Shown here: positions 22,560 to 34,579 of the stretch, one piece after another
Layout of the letters: each line of letters starts with the position of its first letter
How positions within the stretch are numbered: position 1 is the first letter of the stretch
Assembly: GCF_000002425.4 (NCBI RefSeq)
Contig: NC_037265.1
Coordinates: 1,284,835 to 1,348,834 of the forward strand
Length of the DNA: 64,000 bases
Reading direction: 5' to 3'
Origin: Physcomitrium patens
Lineage: Eukaryota > Streptophyta > Bryopsida > Funariales > Funariaceae
The notes under the pieces: generated by a model
Databases searched by the model: none
What the model was told of the DNA's origin: nothing
The model's input: the letters and a program-made list of their open reading frames with translations, nothing else
Program-made: the position numbers and the translations under genes

Positions 22560-24830
22560 AGCTAGACCAGTAAATTGACCAATTTATTGCATAGCACCAA
22601 AAGAAATTAAAGAGTTGTAGAAGATATTGGATAAATTCTTGAAAAAAAGGCCTCATTCAAAAAATCACATTACCAGAGAGAGTACGTGTAAACTTTGCAT
22701 CCAAGGAGGAAGTTGGACTTCAGCTTTGCATTGAATATTGAGGCCTTAATAAGCAGATTATTAAAAATGTATATCCACTTCTATATCTAAATGATCTTCT
22801 TAACCAACTTTGAGGTGCGACCATCTTTAGTAAATTGGATCTTCTGAGCAATTATTAGCAAACACCTATTGCAAGAAAAGATGTAAAAAAGATGGCATTT
22901 TGTATGTGCTATGGATACTTTGAATGGCTGGTTTTACCTTTTGGCTTCACCAATGCTTCAGCCTTTTTCATGGATCACATAAATTAATTATTTCAAGACC
23001 TTTTGAACAAGTATGTAGTCATCTACATTGATGATATTATTGTATATAATAAAATCCTTGAAGAATATGAGCAATACCTATGAGAAGTACTACACCAATT
23101 ATAAGATAATCTCTTTTATTATAAGCAATTAAGATGTAAACTTTGAAAATCAAAAGTCTTATTTTTGAGGCATGTGGTGTCTTTCAAAGGCATGTATATG
23201 GAGCAAGATAAGATGAAAGCAATAGAAGATTGGCCAACCTCCAAAGATGCTTCTAAAGTTTGTTCATTTTTAGACCTTTGTAAATATTATCGCCATTTTA
23301 TTTAGTAATTCTTTTACATTGCTACCTCATTGATAAATCTATTAGAGAGAGATGCTCCATTTGAATGAAAACTGGAGCAATAAAGTATCTTTAATAGGTT
23401 GAAGGATATACTCATTACTACTCGAATATTGCAATCATATGATCCTAACCTTCTTTGTACCCTTAACATTGATGCTTTCAACCTTGATATTGGAGTGGTC
23501 CTTCAATAAGACTTTGGTAGGGGCCTTTAATCTATGGCATATGAATCATGCAAGCTTAGAAGGACAGAGTATAATTATTTTGCATATAATTAAGACCAAT
23601 TAATAATTATAAATATTATAAAGGTGTGGTGATACTATCTGTTGGAAAAACTAGTAGTTGTTTAGACTTTCTATCAATCCTTGCTATACGATTCACATAT
23701 GAAAAATATAAAATCACAAAATTATCATTAAAAAGAATAGTTACAATTTTTTGATATCCAGCTTGAGTACAAGCAAGGGTGACAATATAATATGTCAGAT
23801 AGCTTATTACAAAGATTAGACTTGAAAGACAAATTGAGAGACAAGGCAAAAGTTACTACCATTAATAATGTCATTTCAAATCTAATCAAAGAGGCAGAAT
23901 GGAAGAAAACTATGCATTGAGATGCTTATTTCAAGATGGTCAGTAATCAATTGAAGGTGGGCAATATACAATATCAAGATTATAGTCTTAGTAATGGCTT
24001 GCTCTATTTCAAGAAGTAGATTTATGTATCTAATAATATTGTACTTTGGATGCGCATACTTCAAGAGGGATATGACATCCAAATATCTAGACATTTGAGA
24101 CAAGAATAGACTTCAGAATAGATCTCAAGGACATAATTTTAGAAAAGTTTGGATTATAATGTTTAAGCCTTTGTATATTCTTACAAGTTACATCAACATA
24201 ATAAAGCACAAAATATATTCTTTCTTAAATTATTGCAGTCAATTTTTCTACCTACGACATGTTGGAAGTAAGTGACTATAGATCTCATAACGTGTTTTCT
24301 ACAAATACCTCATAATCTTACTACAATTTTGATCTTTATAGATTGATTCTCAAAGCAACTTTATTTAACCACAATGCGCTCAAATATTGATGCTCTAGTG
24401 CTTACATGGATCTTCTTTAATACTATCTTTTGACACCATGAATTATTTTGTGTCATTATTTTAGATGAGGATCCACGTTTCATGGAAAGTTTTTAGCAAG
24501 CTTTGTTCAAGCTACTAGGTATAGAACTTACCATATCTACAACCTTCCATCTCCAAACAGATGGACAAACAAAGCATTCAAATTGGACCTTGGAGGATAT
24601 GTTGCAAGTATTTGTGGTGGTTCATCATAATGATTGGGGTGAATACTTGATGCCCTTAGAGTTTGAGTACAATGATAGTATGCATACAAATATTGATTAT
24701 TTGCCATTTTTTCTTAATATTAGTTAGCATCCAATTATGCCAATAATTTTCTATTATCCCATTGATACCAACAACTCGACCATATAGGAATTTCTACAAA
24801 CAGCTTACAATGGCCTTAGAAGAAGCATGG
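22560..24830 (+). pseudogene. Element E reverse transcriptase, RNase H and integrase
   Basis: Resumes element E after B: HGARPVN, then RT with LPFGFTNAS (about 22935) and the catalytic YIDD (about 23025-23036), RNase H with NIDAFNLDIGVVLQ (about 23467), and integrase with the decayed DxG.../HLQTDGQTKHSN motif (24550-24585) and an intact stretch 24503-24727. Numerous stops and frameshifts. Broken at 24830 by solo LTR F2. Confidence 0.85.
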
Positions 24831-26175
24831 TATCGTATGGCATGATTTGCAATCTGGAAATATATTAGGTACTTAGTTGTAGCAAATTTAATTTTAGCTT
24901 ATATATAATGTCTTATCTTCCAAAATCCCTTTGTTTTGTACAAAAATTCAAATTTTAACAAAATCCTTCATAATATTTTCTTCTTGTTAAGGGTATTTTT
25001 ATCCTAAACTTTGAAAATTTATATCTCATGATCCAACTATTCAAATTTATTAAAATTTCTATATAACATAGATTCTATCCTTATTCATTTCTACAAAAAA
25101 AATAAAGTGTAATTCTTTTACCGATCTTCTGGCATCTTAGAAATTCTAGCTGGTGCTCTAAACCCTAATCTACAAGTATCAAAAAACTATTTTCTTCATA
25201 TCTCAAAAATCCAAAATTCAAATACCACAAAATTTATGCATAAAATTTATTAATATAATTACACATACTCTATAAAATTTTGAGACACAATCTTATCAAA
25301 TTACTCAAAATATAGCTCAAAATACAACCACTATTAAATTAGGTCAGTTACTACTCTTAAATTTAAAGTACTAACTTTAACTTCCAATATCTTCTTTAAT
25401 CCAATTTGAAATCCATCAAACAATATGCCAAAAGTGTAGCCAAAAAAATGTTCTCTCTAATTTCAGTCGCTGATTCTTTATTGGTTTATGTATGTCCATG
25501 TTATGTCCAAAAGAGTGACAATAGATACAAAATCAACATCTTAACTTTGAGTACCTATATCTCTTTCATATAACTTCCAAATTATACAAAATTTATACCA
25601 AAACTATAGTAAAAAACCTAAACTTGTTGATTATAGCCTTCAAAGCTCAAATGAATTTGAAAAGATAACCCTAATCCCTAATATGGCCTCAAGCAGCCTC
25701 CTTCAATCCCATTGTACATAATTTATAGTCAATAAGAATGGAAATTTTCATCATCTATATCCATTCATTCATATGGATGTCATAATTTTTCTTTTTTTCT
25801 TTTTTTCTTTTTTTGCTACCAAGACCCTACTCTAACCCTTTTTCTTATAAGATTTATATAATATATGTCCTAAATATCAAATAAAAGAACCAAAATAAAA
25901 CTTCATAGGTCACCAATATCTAACCAATGTGACTTTAAATGTTTAAAAGTTACTACTAATAAGATCAATTTCAAAAGTCACTATCAAAAGAAAATAAAGT
26001 TATATAAATTCTAATAGAAGTCCTTTTAAATAATCTCTTTTTGGTTTAGTAATCTATCTACATCCTATAATTAATAAAAATCTATTAATATGGCTTTCAC
26101 CATGTTGTCTAGTATATTATGTATTAAATATATAAACATATTATTTTCACATACTAGCCAAACCACAACACGAAA
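24831..26175 (-). mobile_element. Solo LTR F2
   Basis: 1345 bp with the same body as F1 (46232-47857). The + strand left end TATCGTATGGCATG matches the F1 start, and the right end CCACAACACGA matches the F1 end. A perfect ATGG duplication flanks it (24827-24830, 26176-26179). Inserted near the end of the integrase of element E. No coding content; the short open frames in it are chance. Confidence 0.85.
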
Positions 26176-26179
26176 ATGG

Positions 26180-26724
26180 CATTGCTTTCTTATGACATAA
26201 AATTGACAAAATTAGAATGCGGATAACGATCAACAACACAAGACCTTTCGGAAGGGTGATCACGTGTTACTTTCCAATGCCAACTTGCCACTTGTTACAT
26301 CAATCCAAATCCATAAACTAATACCTTGATGGTTTGGATCTTTTTGTATTTTTGCAATGATTTCTAATATCACATATTGCCTTGAATTTTTGCCACATAT
26401 TTTGATTTATGCAGTCTTTCATCTTTTGTAACTAAATAAATTTCATACCAAATCAAAGCGCTTTCTGGATCAATATCAACTACTACTACCACTAGTTGTA
26501 ATTGATGACCAACAAAAATATGAAGTGGAAAACATATTGGAACATTGCTACCTTTGTTGTAGCAGTAGACGTCTACAACTTCAGTACAAAGTTCTTTAGA
26601 AAGGTTATTCTATTTACTATGCAACAAGGAACATGCACAAAATCTCACCTATTACCAAAAGACAATTTGGAAATACCATTGAGAGCAAAACGACGACATT
26701 TTGTATTAGTAGAGAAGAATTAAT
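26180..26724 (+). pseudogene. Element E integrase C-terminus and chromodomain
   Basis: After F2 the E reading resumes: GDHVLLSNANLPL (about 26250-26290) corresponds to the conserved (V)GDxVLL...NLPL module, then QKYEVENILEH (about 26505-26540) and RLQLQYKVL (about 26570-26600), which correspond to the start and second strand of a chromodomain. This identifies E as a chromovirus. The 3' LTR follows. Confidence 0.7.
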
Positions 26725-27296
26725 TGTAATAGGGTATAAATAAGATATTTATATTTTTGACACATAGGGATAGATAATTAGAACTATGGAAGTTTCTAGA
26801 ATTGAGGTTAGGTTAATCGACCAAATAGGATCTACCATGGAACATTCTAGAAAGAGTTTAGGGTGGTTATTTAGATGGAGGCTACCATAAAATCTTTTAG
26901 AAAAAAAACTTAAGGTGATTATTTAGATAAAATCTACTATAGAATCGTCTAGAAAGAGTTTAAGGTAGTTATCTAAGTGAAGTCTACTACCTAAGAACAA
27001 TCTAGAAAGTATAAGGTGGTAGAAAAAAAATATAAATAGTATTGGCTAGGATCTTATAGGAGCATCTAGTCAGATATGGCTTTAGATCTTTTCTCTTATT
27101 ATAATTGGATTTTGTATCTTTCTATTTTGTTTTATTCTATCTTAATTCTAATTGCTCAATTTTTTCTTCCGTATCCCATTTTCTTTAGTTTTATTCAATT
27201 TTGTTCTAGTCCAATTTGTCTTATCTTATGATGGCATTTTATATTGCTATGGATTAGAAGGATCTTAGACACTTGAGTTAGATTGGTCTTGTTTTA
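26725..27296 (+). repeat. 3' LTR of element E
   Basis: 572 bp, partner of 11964-12524. Followed by ATAAT at 27297-27301. Confidence 0.85.
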
Positions 27297-27444
27297 ATAA
27301 TCACTTTTGAATTGATATTCGAATTATATTTTTCTTACATAGATAAAATCTATTATAGTTTTTTAGATACTTATAAAACACAACTTCATCTTTTACAACC
27401 AGGTGCCTAGTGCATTTTCAAACTAGACAATACGTAATACAACA
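27297..27444 (+). mobile_element. Solo LTR X, third segment
   Basis: Ends with the block CTTTTACAACCAGGTGCC...CGTAATACAACA, which matches the conserved 3' end shared by C, D and F LTRs, followed by CTAT (27445-27448), the partner of 3418-3421. Confidence 0.8.
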
Positions 27445-29027
27445 CTATAGTAGCTCTTATCCAATGACTTTGAAAATAATGACTAGAAGCTTAAATTACA
27501 TCTTCTTTTTTTTATAAATCTTATTTGTAAGATATCTCTAAAAGTTTGCATTTCATCTTTTTTTATTTTTATTGCTTCATATTTCTTTTATTCTTTGTAC
27601 ATTTGATGTCATAGTATTACCTATATATTATTTTTTTTCTTTATTTTATTATTAATAATTTCATAAAATTCATGCTCTGCAATTTCTAGAATTTTATCAA
27701 TTATAAATTCAATCTTTTTTCTTAAAATCTATTCTTTTAATACTTTCTTCAAATCTATCATAATTTCAATATTTGATAATAATTTATAAGTAGGAGCCTT
27801 TTTTTTGTTTTGTTTTGTTTTTTTCACAATTTTTCTTTCTTTAATAGGAATATGTTCTATTATTTCATTATACATAGGATTCTTTTGTTGTCATGCTTTT
27901 TCTCCCTTTATAGTTCTTTTCGATGGCCTTTTATTATTTTCATCTCTCTTTTTTTTTCTTTTATTAATGCTTCATGTTGATTCCTTGCAATATGAGCATA
28001 TATCAATGATCCATCAACTAGATCATCCTACCTACTAATTTGTCAAATTTTATTGCCAATATATTTTAAATTATTTCTAATAAATTCTCTCTTATCAACA
28101 TAACTTGTCACATTTAATCACAAAGAACTAGATTTTCTTAGAAATTCTAAAAATGTGCTTAAATATTTGTTCAAATTTGGTTGCATCTAACATGTTGATG
28201 CTTCATTGAATGAGATTGTATGCACTTTAAAAGCATCTTCCATAAAAACCTTCATTCCTCTATTATAAAAAATTATCTTTAATTTTTCTCTACTTTCTTT
28301 TAAGTCTATAATACCATCTTAAAAAAAAACAATCTTTTATATAATACCTCTATAAAATCCTCATATGCCACTTCTTTTCAATTTGTTATTAATCCATAAT
28401 CTTTTTCTTTATCTTTAAGATTTCAAATTTTTCTTGCGATTCTCCATTGGCCGCTTGAAAGAAAAGCTCCACTTTACTTAGATCCAATAATTACCTTTCT
28501 TTCTTCGATAAATAAGAATATTTCTTTTTAAACTCTTTTAAAAATTTTATTGCTAGAAGATCCTTCTTAGTTCTTTTAATCTATTTAAAAATGACTTCTT
28601 TATAATCCTATCACTATCTTCTAAAAATAATTCATCTTTTAATGCTTGAGATAATTTTTTCCATAAACTTCTACAATATCCTATAATGAACCTTACATGA
28701 TTTCTTATCTTAGATGCAGTAGCCAATTCAAATAATTGAACCATCTCCTTCTTTGAAACATGCTTCAACTCTATTTTTTTTATATAACACCTTAAATATT
28801 TTATAATATCCTTCCCTTCAAATTAATCAATCTTTTCTATAACTGCTTATAATACTTTATTTTCAATACCTTTTTTGCAACCTTTAACCTATTGATGTTG
28901 CATGAATAGAGCAAAAGCCTCAAATATACTTACAAAGTTGGGATCAAATATTTGATATTTCAAATAAACCAAAAAAAAATTCCACACACTTTCCATCTCA
29001 AGCTTTTCACATCAAGTTCACCAAATA
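27445..29027 (-). pseudogene. Element H gag and protease N-terminal part
   Basis: On the minus strand the gag starts shortly after the primer-like site near 29000-29027 (TTGGTGAACTTGATGTG, aligned with the site after the C1 5' LTR) and runs leftward. 28553-28768 is the best preserved piece: MVQLFELATASKIRNHV and LKDELFLEDSDRI align with the C1 gag. At the left end the protease approach (HWIRATIE) is cut at 27449 and continues at 3417 with LVKLQD and IDHG. Many stops. Confidence 0.85.
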
Positions 29028-29961
29028 TGTCATATTTTATGAAATCTTGCTTGAGAATGTGCCGAGTACTTGCTTGTAGAAGATAAAAGAAATTTACAAC
29101 AATAAGTCCTAATAACTCTAATAGAATTATATATAAATTAAAATTAAAGGTTAATAAATATAATCAAATATTATTCAAGCTTAATTAAATTTTTAAATAA
29201 ATTATAAAAGAAATATAAATAATTCCTTAAAAAAATCCGAAGAAATCTAAAAAAAATAAAAATAAAATTCTAAAAAATCAAAAGAAATCCTAAAAAAATA
29301 TAAAAAGAATGCATAAGAACCTTAAAGAAATTCTTATAAAATCCGAAAGAGACTCAAAAAAATCCTAAAAAAATCCAAAAGAAATCCAAAAGAAAAATAA
29401 AAAACAATCTTTAAAGAATTCTACAAGAACTTCAAAGAAATCCTTAAAAAATATTTAAAAAATCTTAAATTTTAGATTATTTTTAATTAGATCATAGTTT
29501 CTAAATTAATCCTAATTAAATATGAAATCCTAAATCAAATCCTTATTAATTTTTAAATAAATCCTAACCATAATCAAACCAATTCAAACCAACTTTAATT
29601 AAAACCTAATTAATTCAAACCAATCCTAAAGTAATTTTAGAACCTCAATTTCTATTGATTAAATTATTTATCTTGCTTAAAATTTTATACACCTTTCAAT
29701 CTTTTAATTAACAACAAGCATAACAAATTTGAAGAGAATTAAACTTATGAAATGAAAGGAAAATATCATAATTCACTTAGGTATTAGTTGGCCATTATCT
29801 TTGATCTTAATATTGATCTTTGAATAGTAATAACTCCTAATTGAACTATAATATTTTACAAATTAGCAAATTATAGAAAATTATAATATTTTGAAATAAG
29901 ATCTTCTAAAATATAATATTTTCTTTATTCTTTTATCTATAAGCTATGTTACATCATGACA
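29028..29961 (-). repeat. 5' LTR of element H (D type)
   Basis: 934 bp, reading TGTCATATTTTATG... to ...GTTACATCATGACA on the + strand, a shortened D-type LTR with residual CCTAAATC units near 29520-29580. Being followed on the minus strand by the primer-like site and gag of H, it shows that D-type LTRs belong to the H/C coding lineage. It sits in the gag of element G3. Confidence 0.85.
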
Positions 29962-31016
29962 CTAACACATTATTCTCTTTGGCAACCATGCTCTTTATTT
30001 TGTGGTTGTATTGCTTTTTTGAATAATGTTGAATAGCACGCTGAGATTCTCCACAATATAAGCATAAACCTTTTTGATTGCATCAATTTTTTTCATGCTT
30101 AATAAGAAGCTTAAAACATATCATGACAATTTTCATAGGTTTTGATCTTGATGATTAAGCTTTTGTAAACTTAGAGACTATCACCATGGCTTGATTTGTA
30201 CCTTTCTAATCAAATCTTTATTCTTTGCACCTTTCAAAGAATTGATTGTTATATGCAATGGCTTAAGGAATAAATTATTTTAATGAGTCTACTTTTGGCA
30301 TTGTCAGTAATAAATCTTTGACATTATATTTTAAACCCTTTCAAAATTGATTAATAAGATCTTTGTTACTTCAATCTACTTTGCAAGCAAGTTTTTTGAA
30401 TTCTCCAACATATATGCTGGCTGAATATAATTCTTGTCATAAAGATATAAGTTTGGTCTCTAATATATATTTTTTTAATTACTTTCTTTAAAAGTGGCCG
30501 TAAACACTTCTAAGAATGAATTTAGATCATAGAATAGAAACAAATCTTTTTCCATCAATGGTATAAATTAAAAGAAAATTTTTATAAAAAAATGCACCTA
30601 TAAATTTAACTTGAATAAATCTATGAAGGTATTGAGAAGGATGCAACCGTAGATAGAGCTTCACTTGTTATAAAAAACTTTAAAAATTGGATTTTGTTCT
30701 ATCTAACTTCTTGAGCATACTTATCCTTGCTTCTTTCATATTTGGTAGCAAGACTTCTTAGATTTAATTGTGCACTTGATCTACTTGCTTCTCTCAATTG
30801 CACAACTTTTTGGTGTAGACTTTGAATTTTATTGTTAACTTCTTCCATAGATATTAGAATACTACATCCATAGTTGATATTAGAGATATATGAAATTTCT
30901 ACCTTTAGAGTGTTGATAAGTTTGTGAAGATCTATAATAATTGCAAATCTATTCTCATTTTTGCTGAAAAGAACATCCATAAATTTTTCTTCTATAGACA
31001 ATTCAAATAAATTCAA
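29962..31016 (-). pseudogene. Element G3 gag
   Basis: On the minus strand, ATG at 31014-31016, with an open stretch to 30699 predicted to form a helical/coiled segment (ISMEEVNNKIQSLHQK). Further on come decayed capsid sequence and a zinc-knuckle remnant CLYCGES (about 30040-30060). The following QYNHK also occurs in G1. Cut at 29962 by element H. Confidence 0.75.
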
Positions 31017-31060
31017 AAAGTTAAATTAGAAGAAGGTAATCTACATCCTCTAATATCAAA

Positions 31061-31772
31061 TGAAAATTTCTACAAAGAAAGATAATCCACTCTTTTTAAG
31101 AAAAAATTAATGTTAAAAAATTAAACTATTTTTTTAAAGATGGATAGTTCACAATCTTTAAAATATAATAATAGAAGTAGAATAATGCACTTACTTTTAA
31201 AACAAGTCAAGAACAATGAATTAGCACTCTTATGAAAGTATCAAGGATATGAATCTTAAATTATAAAAAATCTCAATACACTCTTATGTTACTTAAAAAG
31301 ACTAAAAAATTACTCAAAGATGGTATAATATTAAACTACAATGAATATTGCCAAAGTGAAGATTACTAAATAATCTTAAAACAAAACTAAGGATTAGAAA
31401 GGCATTAATAAGAATAAAAAAGGCTTCACTTTTGCTTCTATATACACTTTCTAAACATGAGTTTTGTCGCAATGTCTTATAAGACCTCTAACATGTGTCC
31501 AATTTACAAGATAAGTGTCTTAACTTGTAAGATAAGTTTTCTACATGCACACCACATTGTTAACTTATACTACAAGCTATCCACATGTATGACACATGGC
31601 TAGCTATTTGGCCAAATTTCTAATCTATCAATCAACTATTAACATGTATAAAATCAAATTCACATCTATGAAGCTTTAAAGAAGCTTTTTCACAAGATAA
31701 TATCAAATCTACTTACATTTATCTTCTACTTGGTACTTCTTATCTAGATAAATATATATGTTTGAAATAATA
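31061..31772 (-). repeat. 5' LTR of element G3
   Basis: About 712 bp. Aligns on the minus strand with G1's 3' LTR and G2's LTR (shared GTGAAGCCTTTTTT, CTTATAAGACCTC and AAGATAAGTGTCTTAA blocks). The primer-like TTTGATATTAGAGGAT follows at 31045-31060. Boundaries are approximate to a few bp. Confidence 0.7.
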
Positions 31773-32341
31773 TTATATTTAAAAAATTAAATCTAATGAT
31801 TCTAAGTAGAGAAGATAAAATAAAATATAATTATTTCCTAAATAGCATGAATATTGTTGTTTTCAAAAATTTATATTGGATCCATCTCAAAAAAGAGGTT
31901 TTTAGAAAAAGTTAAAAAATAATGATAAAAAATATTTAAAAAAAGCTATTGATTTTTCTTTTAAAATTAAGATTTTAAAACTTTTTATGATTTTTAAAGT
32001 AAAGATATGAACTAACATAATAATACAATAAATTGGTACATCATATAACTTCTTTTTACTTTATATTATTGACTAAGATTAAGGCTTCTAAAAGAGGACT
32101 TTATTTTATTAAACAAGGTACTTTAATAAGACTTTTGAACTATGGCTTTTCAAAATTGGGCTTCTAAGTATAAAGTGCCTTCAAAATATGGCACCTAAAA
32201 AGGAATGAATATAAGAAAGAAGTAACTAGATTGTAGATCTAGTTACTTCTTGTAGAATGCTCACTAGTATAGTATATTACATGTTAAATAACGATTGTAG
32301 ATCTGGTTACTTCTTCCTTATATTCATTCTTTTTTATATTC
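31773..32341. other. Intergenic, with an imperfect inverted repeat
   Basis: AT-rich, no gene seen. About 32200-32335 contains opposing copies of AGAAGTAACTAGA / TCTAGTTACTTCTT and of GAATGAATATAAG / CTTATATTCATTC, able to fold into a hairpin. AGAATGCTSACTAGTATAG occurs twice, near 32255 and again near 32367. Confidence 0.6.
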
Positions 32342-32515
32342 ATTCTACTTTAACCACTTAATTTTAGAATGCTGACTAGTATAGTATATTATATGTTAAA
32401 TATTTATATTAGAGAATTTGAATCTAGTTCAAACCCTCATAATTATGCAAATAGTTATTATATATAATAATATTTGAATTTAAGTGTTCACAACATTAAG
32501 TGGTTAAAGTAGAAT
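32342..32515. mobile_element. Small hairpin element, MITE-like
   Basis: 174 bp with perfect 21-bp terminal inverted repeats (32342-32362 and 32495-32515, beginning ATTCTACTTTAACCACT). AT-rich centre with no coding capacity. A clear flanking duplication was not identified, so the superfamily is unassigned. Confidence 0.6.
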
Positions 32516-32846
32516 TTTCAGGAACATGAGTGAAAATTCTATGTGTGCCTAAACAGTTTACAATTATGAATGTCAAAGAACAGCAGCAAGACTTGAATAC
32601 GTCAAGGTAATAAAAATATGTTTAAATGGCTACACCAAATTATGATAAACTTTGTAAACCCCAAGATAACCATCACTAAGAAAAGAACTCAGGAGATTCA
32701 AATTGCTGTCAATCTTCTTTCTACTTTTGTTATTACTTTTTGAAGCCAAAAACTTGTTATATAAATTTTTTATCATTTAAAATGCACGTTTTTACAGAAT
32801 TCTTTTAAGTAATAATTATATTCTATGAAGTATCAAAATTAAAATT

Positions 32847-32886
<40 letters not shown>

Positions 32887-34579
32887 TAGATATATATATA
32901 TTTACAGGTGTAATTGATTCACGAATTTTTGAAGCTATGAATATTACTCAATGTTAGATTTTGATGACTTTCTACAAAGTTTATTTATACTAATATCTTT
33001 TGTAAGTGCACTCAAATTTTGTGTAAGAGCCTCTGCTGAGAATTATATTTTATTTGTTTCATTCACTAAACATTGAGTATGTAAATTGAAATTACAACTT
33101 CAAGTACAATATACACATTAGATGTTTTTGATGTGATTTTTTGTGTTTTTAGAACTTGATTGCAAATGCTACTTGTCAATATTATTATTATGATATTTGT
33201 GAATCTTTTTTATGAGAGAAAAATATTTTTAAAGGCAAGTCAGCAAAGTTATAAGTTGATTGCCATAGCTGCTTACTGATATAATTAACTGACCTGGTTA
33301 GTCTCATTTTACAAAATAATCGTTTAATATCATAGCTAAATTTTATTATTTATAAATTTGAACAAATTGTCGTGATAATCTTCTAGTCTTCTAGCGAAGA
33401 ATAATTATTTTTAAAACTAAAACAATTTGCCAACTCTGTGGCTGTAGGTTAAGTTAAGTCTTTACCTGCATGATAGGAATTTCCAAAATTCAAAAAATTA
33501 AAATCTAACATCTATTGAATTGATTCATTGCAATGGCAATAAATTATTAAATTGTATTATGAAAAAAGAACTTACTATAAATTTAGAAGAAATCTGTTTC
33601 TGTAATTAAAAGCACCAACTCTTATTTTGAACTACTCTTCAAATTCTATTGTCTGTGGCTTCTTTGATTCAAGTGTGATATGCCTTGAATCACTTTTGCT
33701 TTGTAAAAACCAAATACAAAGTGGACAATTTTGCAAACAAAGGTGGTAAAAACATGTATGGATATTGAGATGATCTATTTTTTTATTCTTGCACTCATGC
33801 AAGCTTTTCTTCCACTCCCACAAACATGCCATTCTCTATTGCCAATATTATTTTATTTTATTTTATTTTTGTGTATTCTTTGTGAAAGCAAGAAGTGTTT
33901 GTTTGAGTCTGTATACATCTGTTTAAATGTCTATACATCCATCCAATTTGAATTGAATGTTTTTTACACCTCAAATGATTGCTTTCCAATGTTATTCCCC
34001 AAGCAAAGTCAGGATCCCTCTACTTTAGTAAATGTTTGCATGACTGTACTAAAACTCTAATAAGTTACAATATTAAAACTACTTTTTTTATATTTTAAAA
34101 TTTAAGTTTTTTTTATTAAGACTAAAAGTGATTTTATACTTCCTTTTATTCATTTATCTACTTCTAATAATATGTAATAGTTTTATATAATTTATAATAA
34201 TTTAATAATAAAAATTTAATATGATTTTTAAAAACAAACATATTTTATGATTAAAAAAATAAAATAATTTTAAATTAATGTAGGAATTATTGATAAAATT
34301 TTAAACTTAAAATAAACATTTCTTTTTCTTTAAAAAGATACAATAAATTAATTTTGAATGTTAATATTCAAAATATTAGTATTAATATGTATGTAATTTT
34401 GAATATTAATTATATACATATTAATTATTTTAAAGTTTTTCTAATTAATTTTTTATTCTTTTGTTTGATTCTCATGTATTTATATACAAAATTGTTATTC
34501 TTCTAAAGTATAAATTTCTTATCAACTAATATATATACATATACATACAACTAATTTCTCTTATTTTATTAAAAATTTG
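32516..34579. other. AT-rich intergenic sequence, no gene seen
   Basis: Includes a (TA)n run at about 32849-32892. Short open frames (for example 33731-34060) are low complexity and show no domain or codon pattern. Nothing else recognised. Confidence 0.6.

Larger units (their letters stand above)
11964..27296 (+). mobile_element. Element E: old chromovirus (Gypsy), with three nested insertions
   Basis: Outer LTRs 11964-12524 (561 bp) and 26725-27296 (572 bp), perfect 5-bp duplication ATAAT on both sides. Coding remnants run gag, protease, RT, RNase H, integrase, chromodomain. They are interrupted by D2 (13914-15856), element B (16266-22554) and F2 (24831-26175). Each insertion has its own target duplication, and the E reading resumes after each. 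Heavily decayed. Confidence 0.9.

Noticed and set aside
27805..28038. A hydrophobic, Phe-rich frame that might look like a membrane protein
   Set aside because: The minus strand here encodes element H gag; the T-rich complement gives spurious Phe/Leu-rich frames.
32849..32892. Functional origin or regulatory element from the TA-rich run
   Set aside because: A simple (TA)n microsatellite like those at 3126 and 35829; no additional signal.
33731..34060. A 109-codon frame in the intergenic region
   Set aside because: Low complexity in AT-rich sequence, no domain, no supporting splice or start context.
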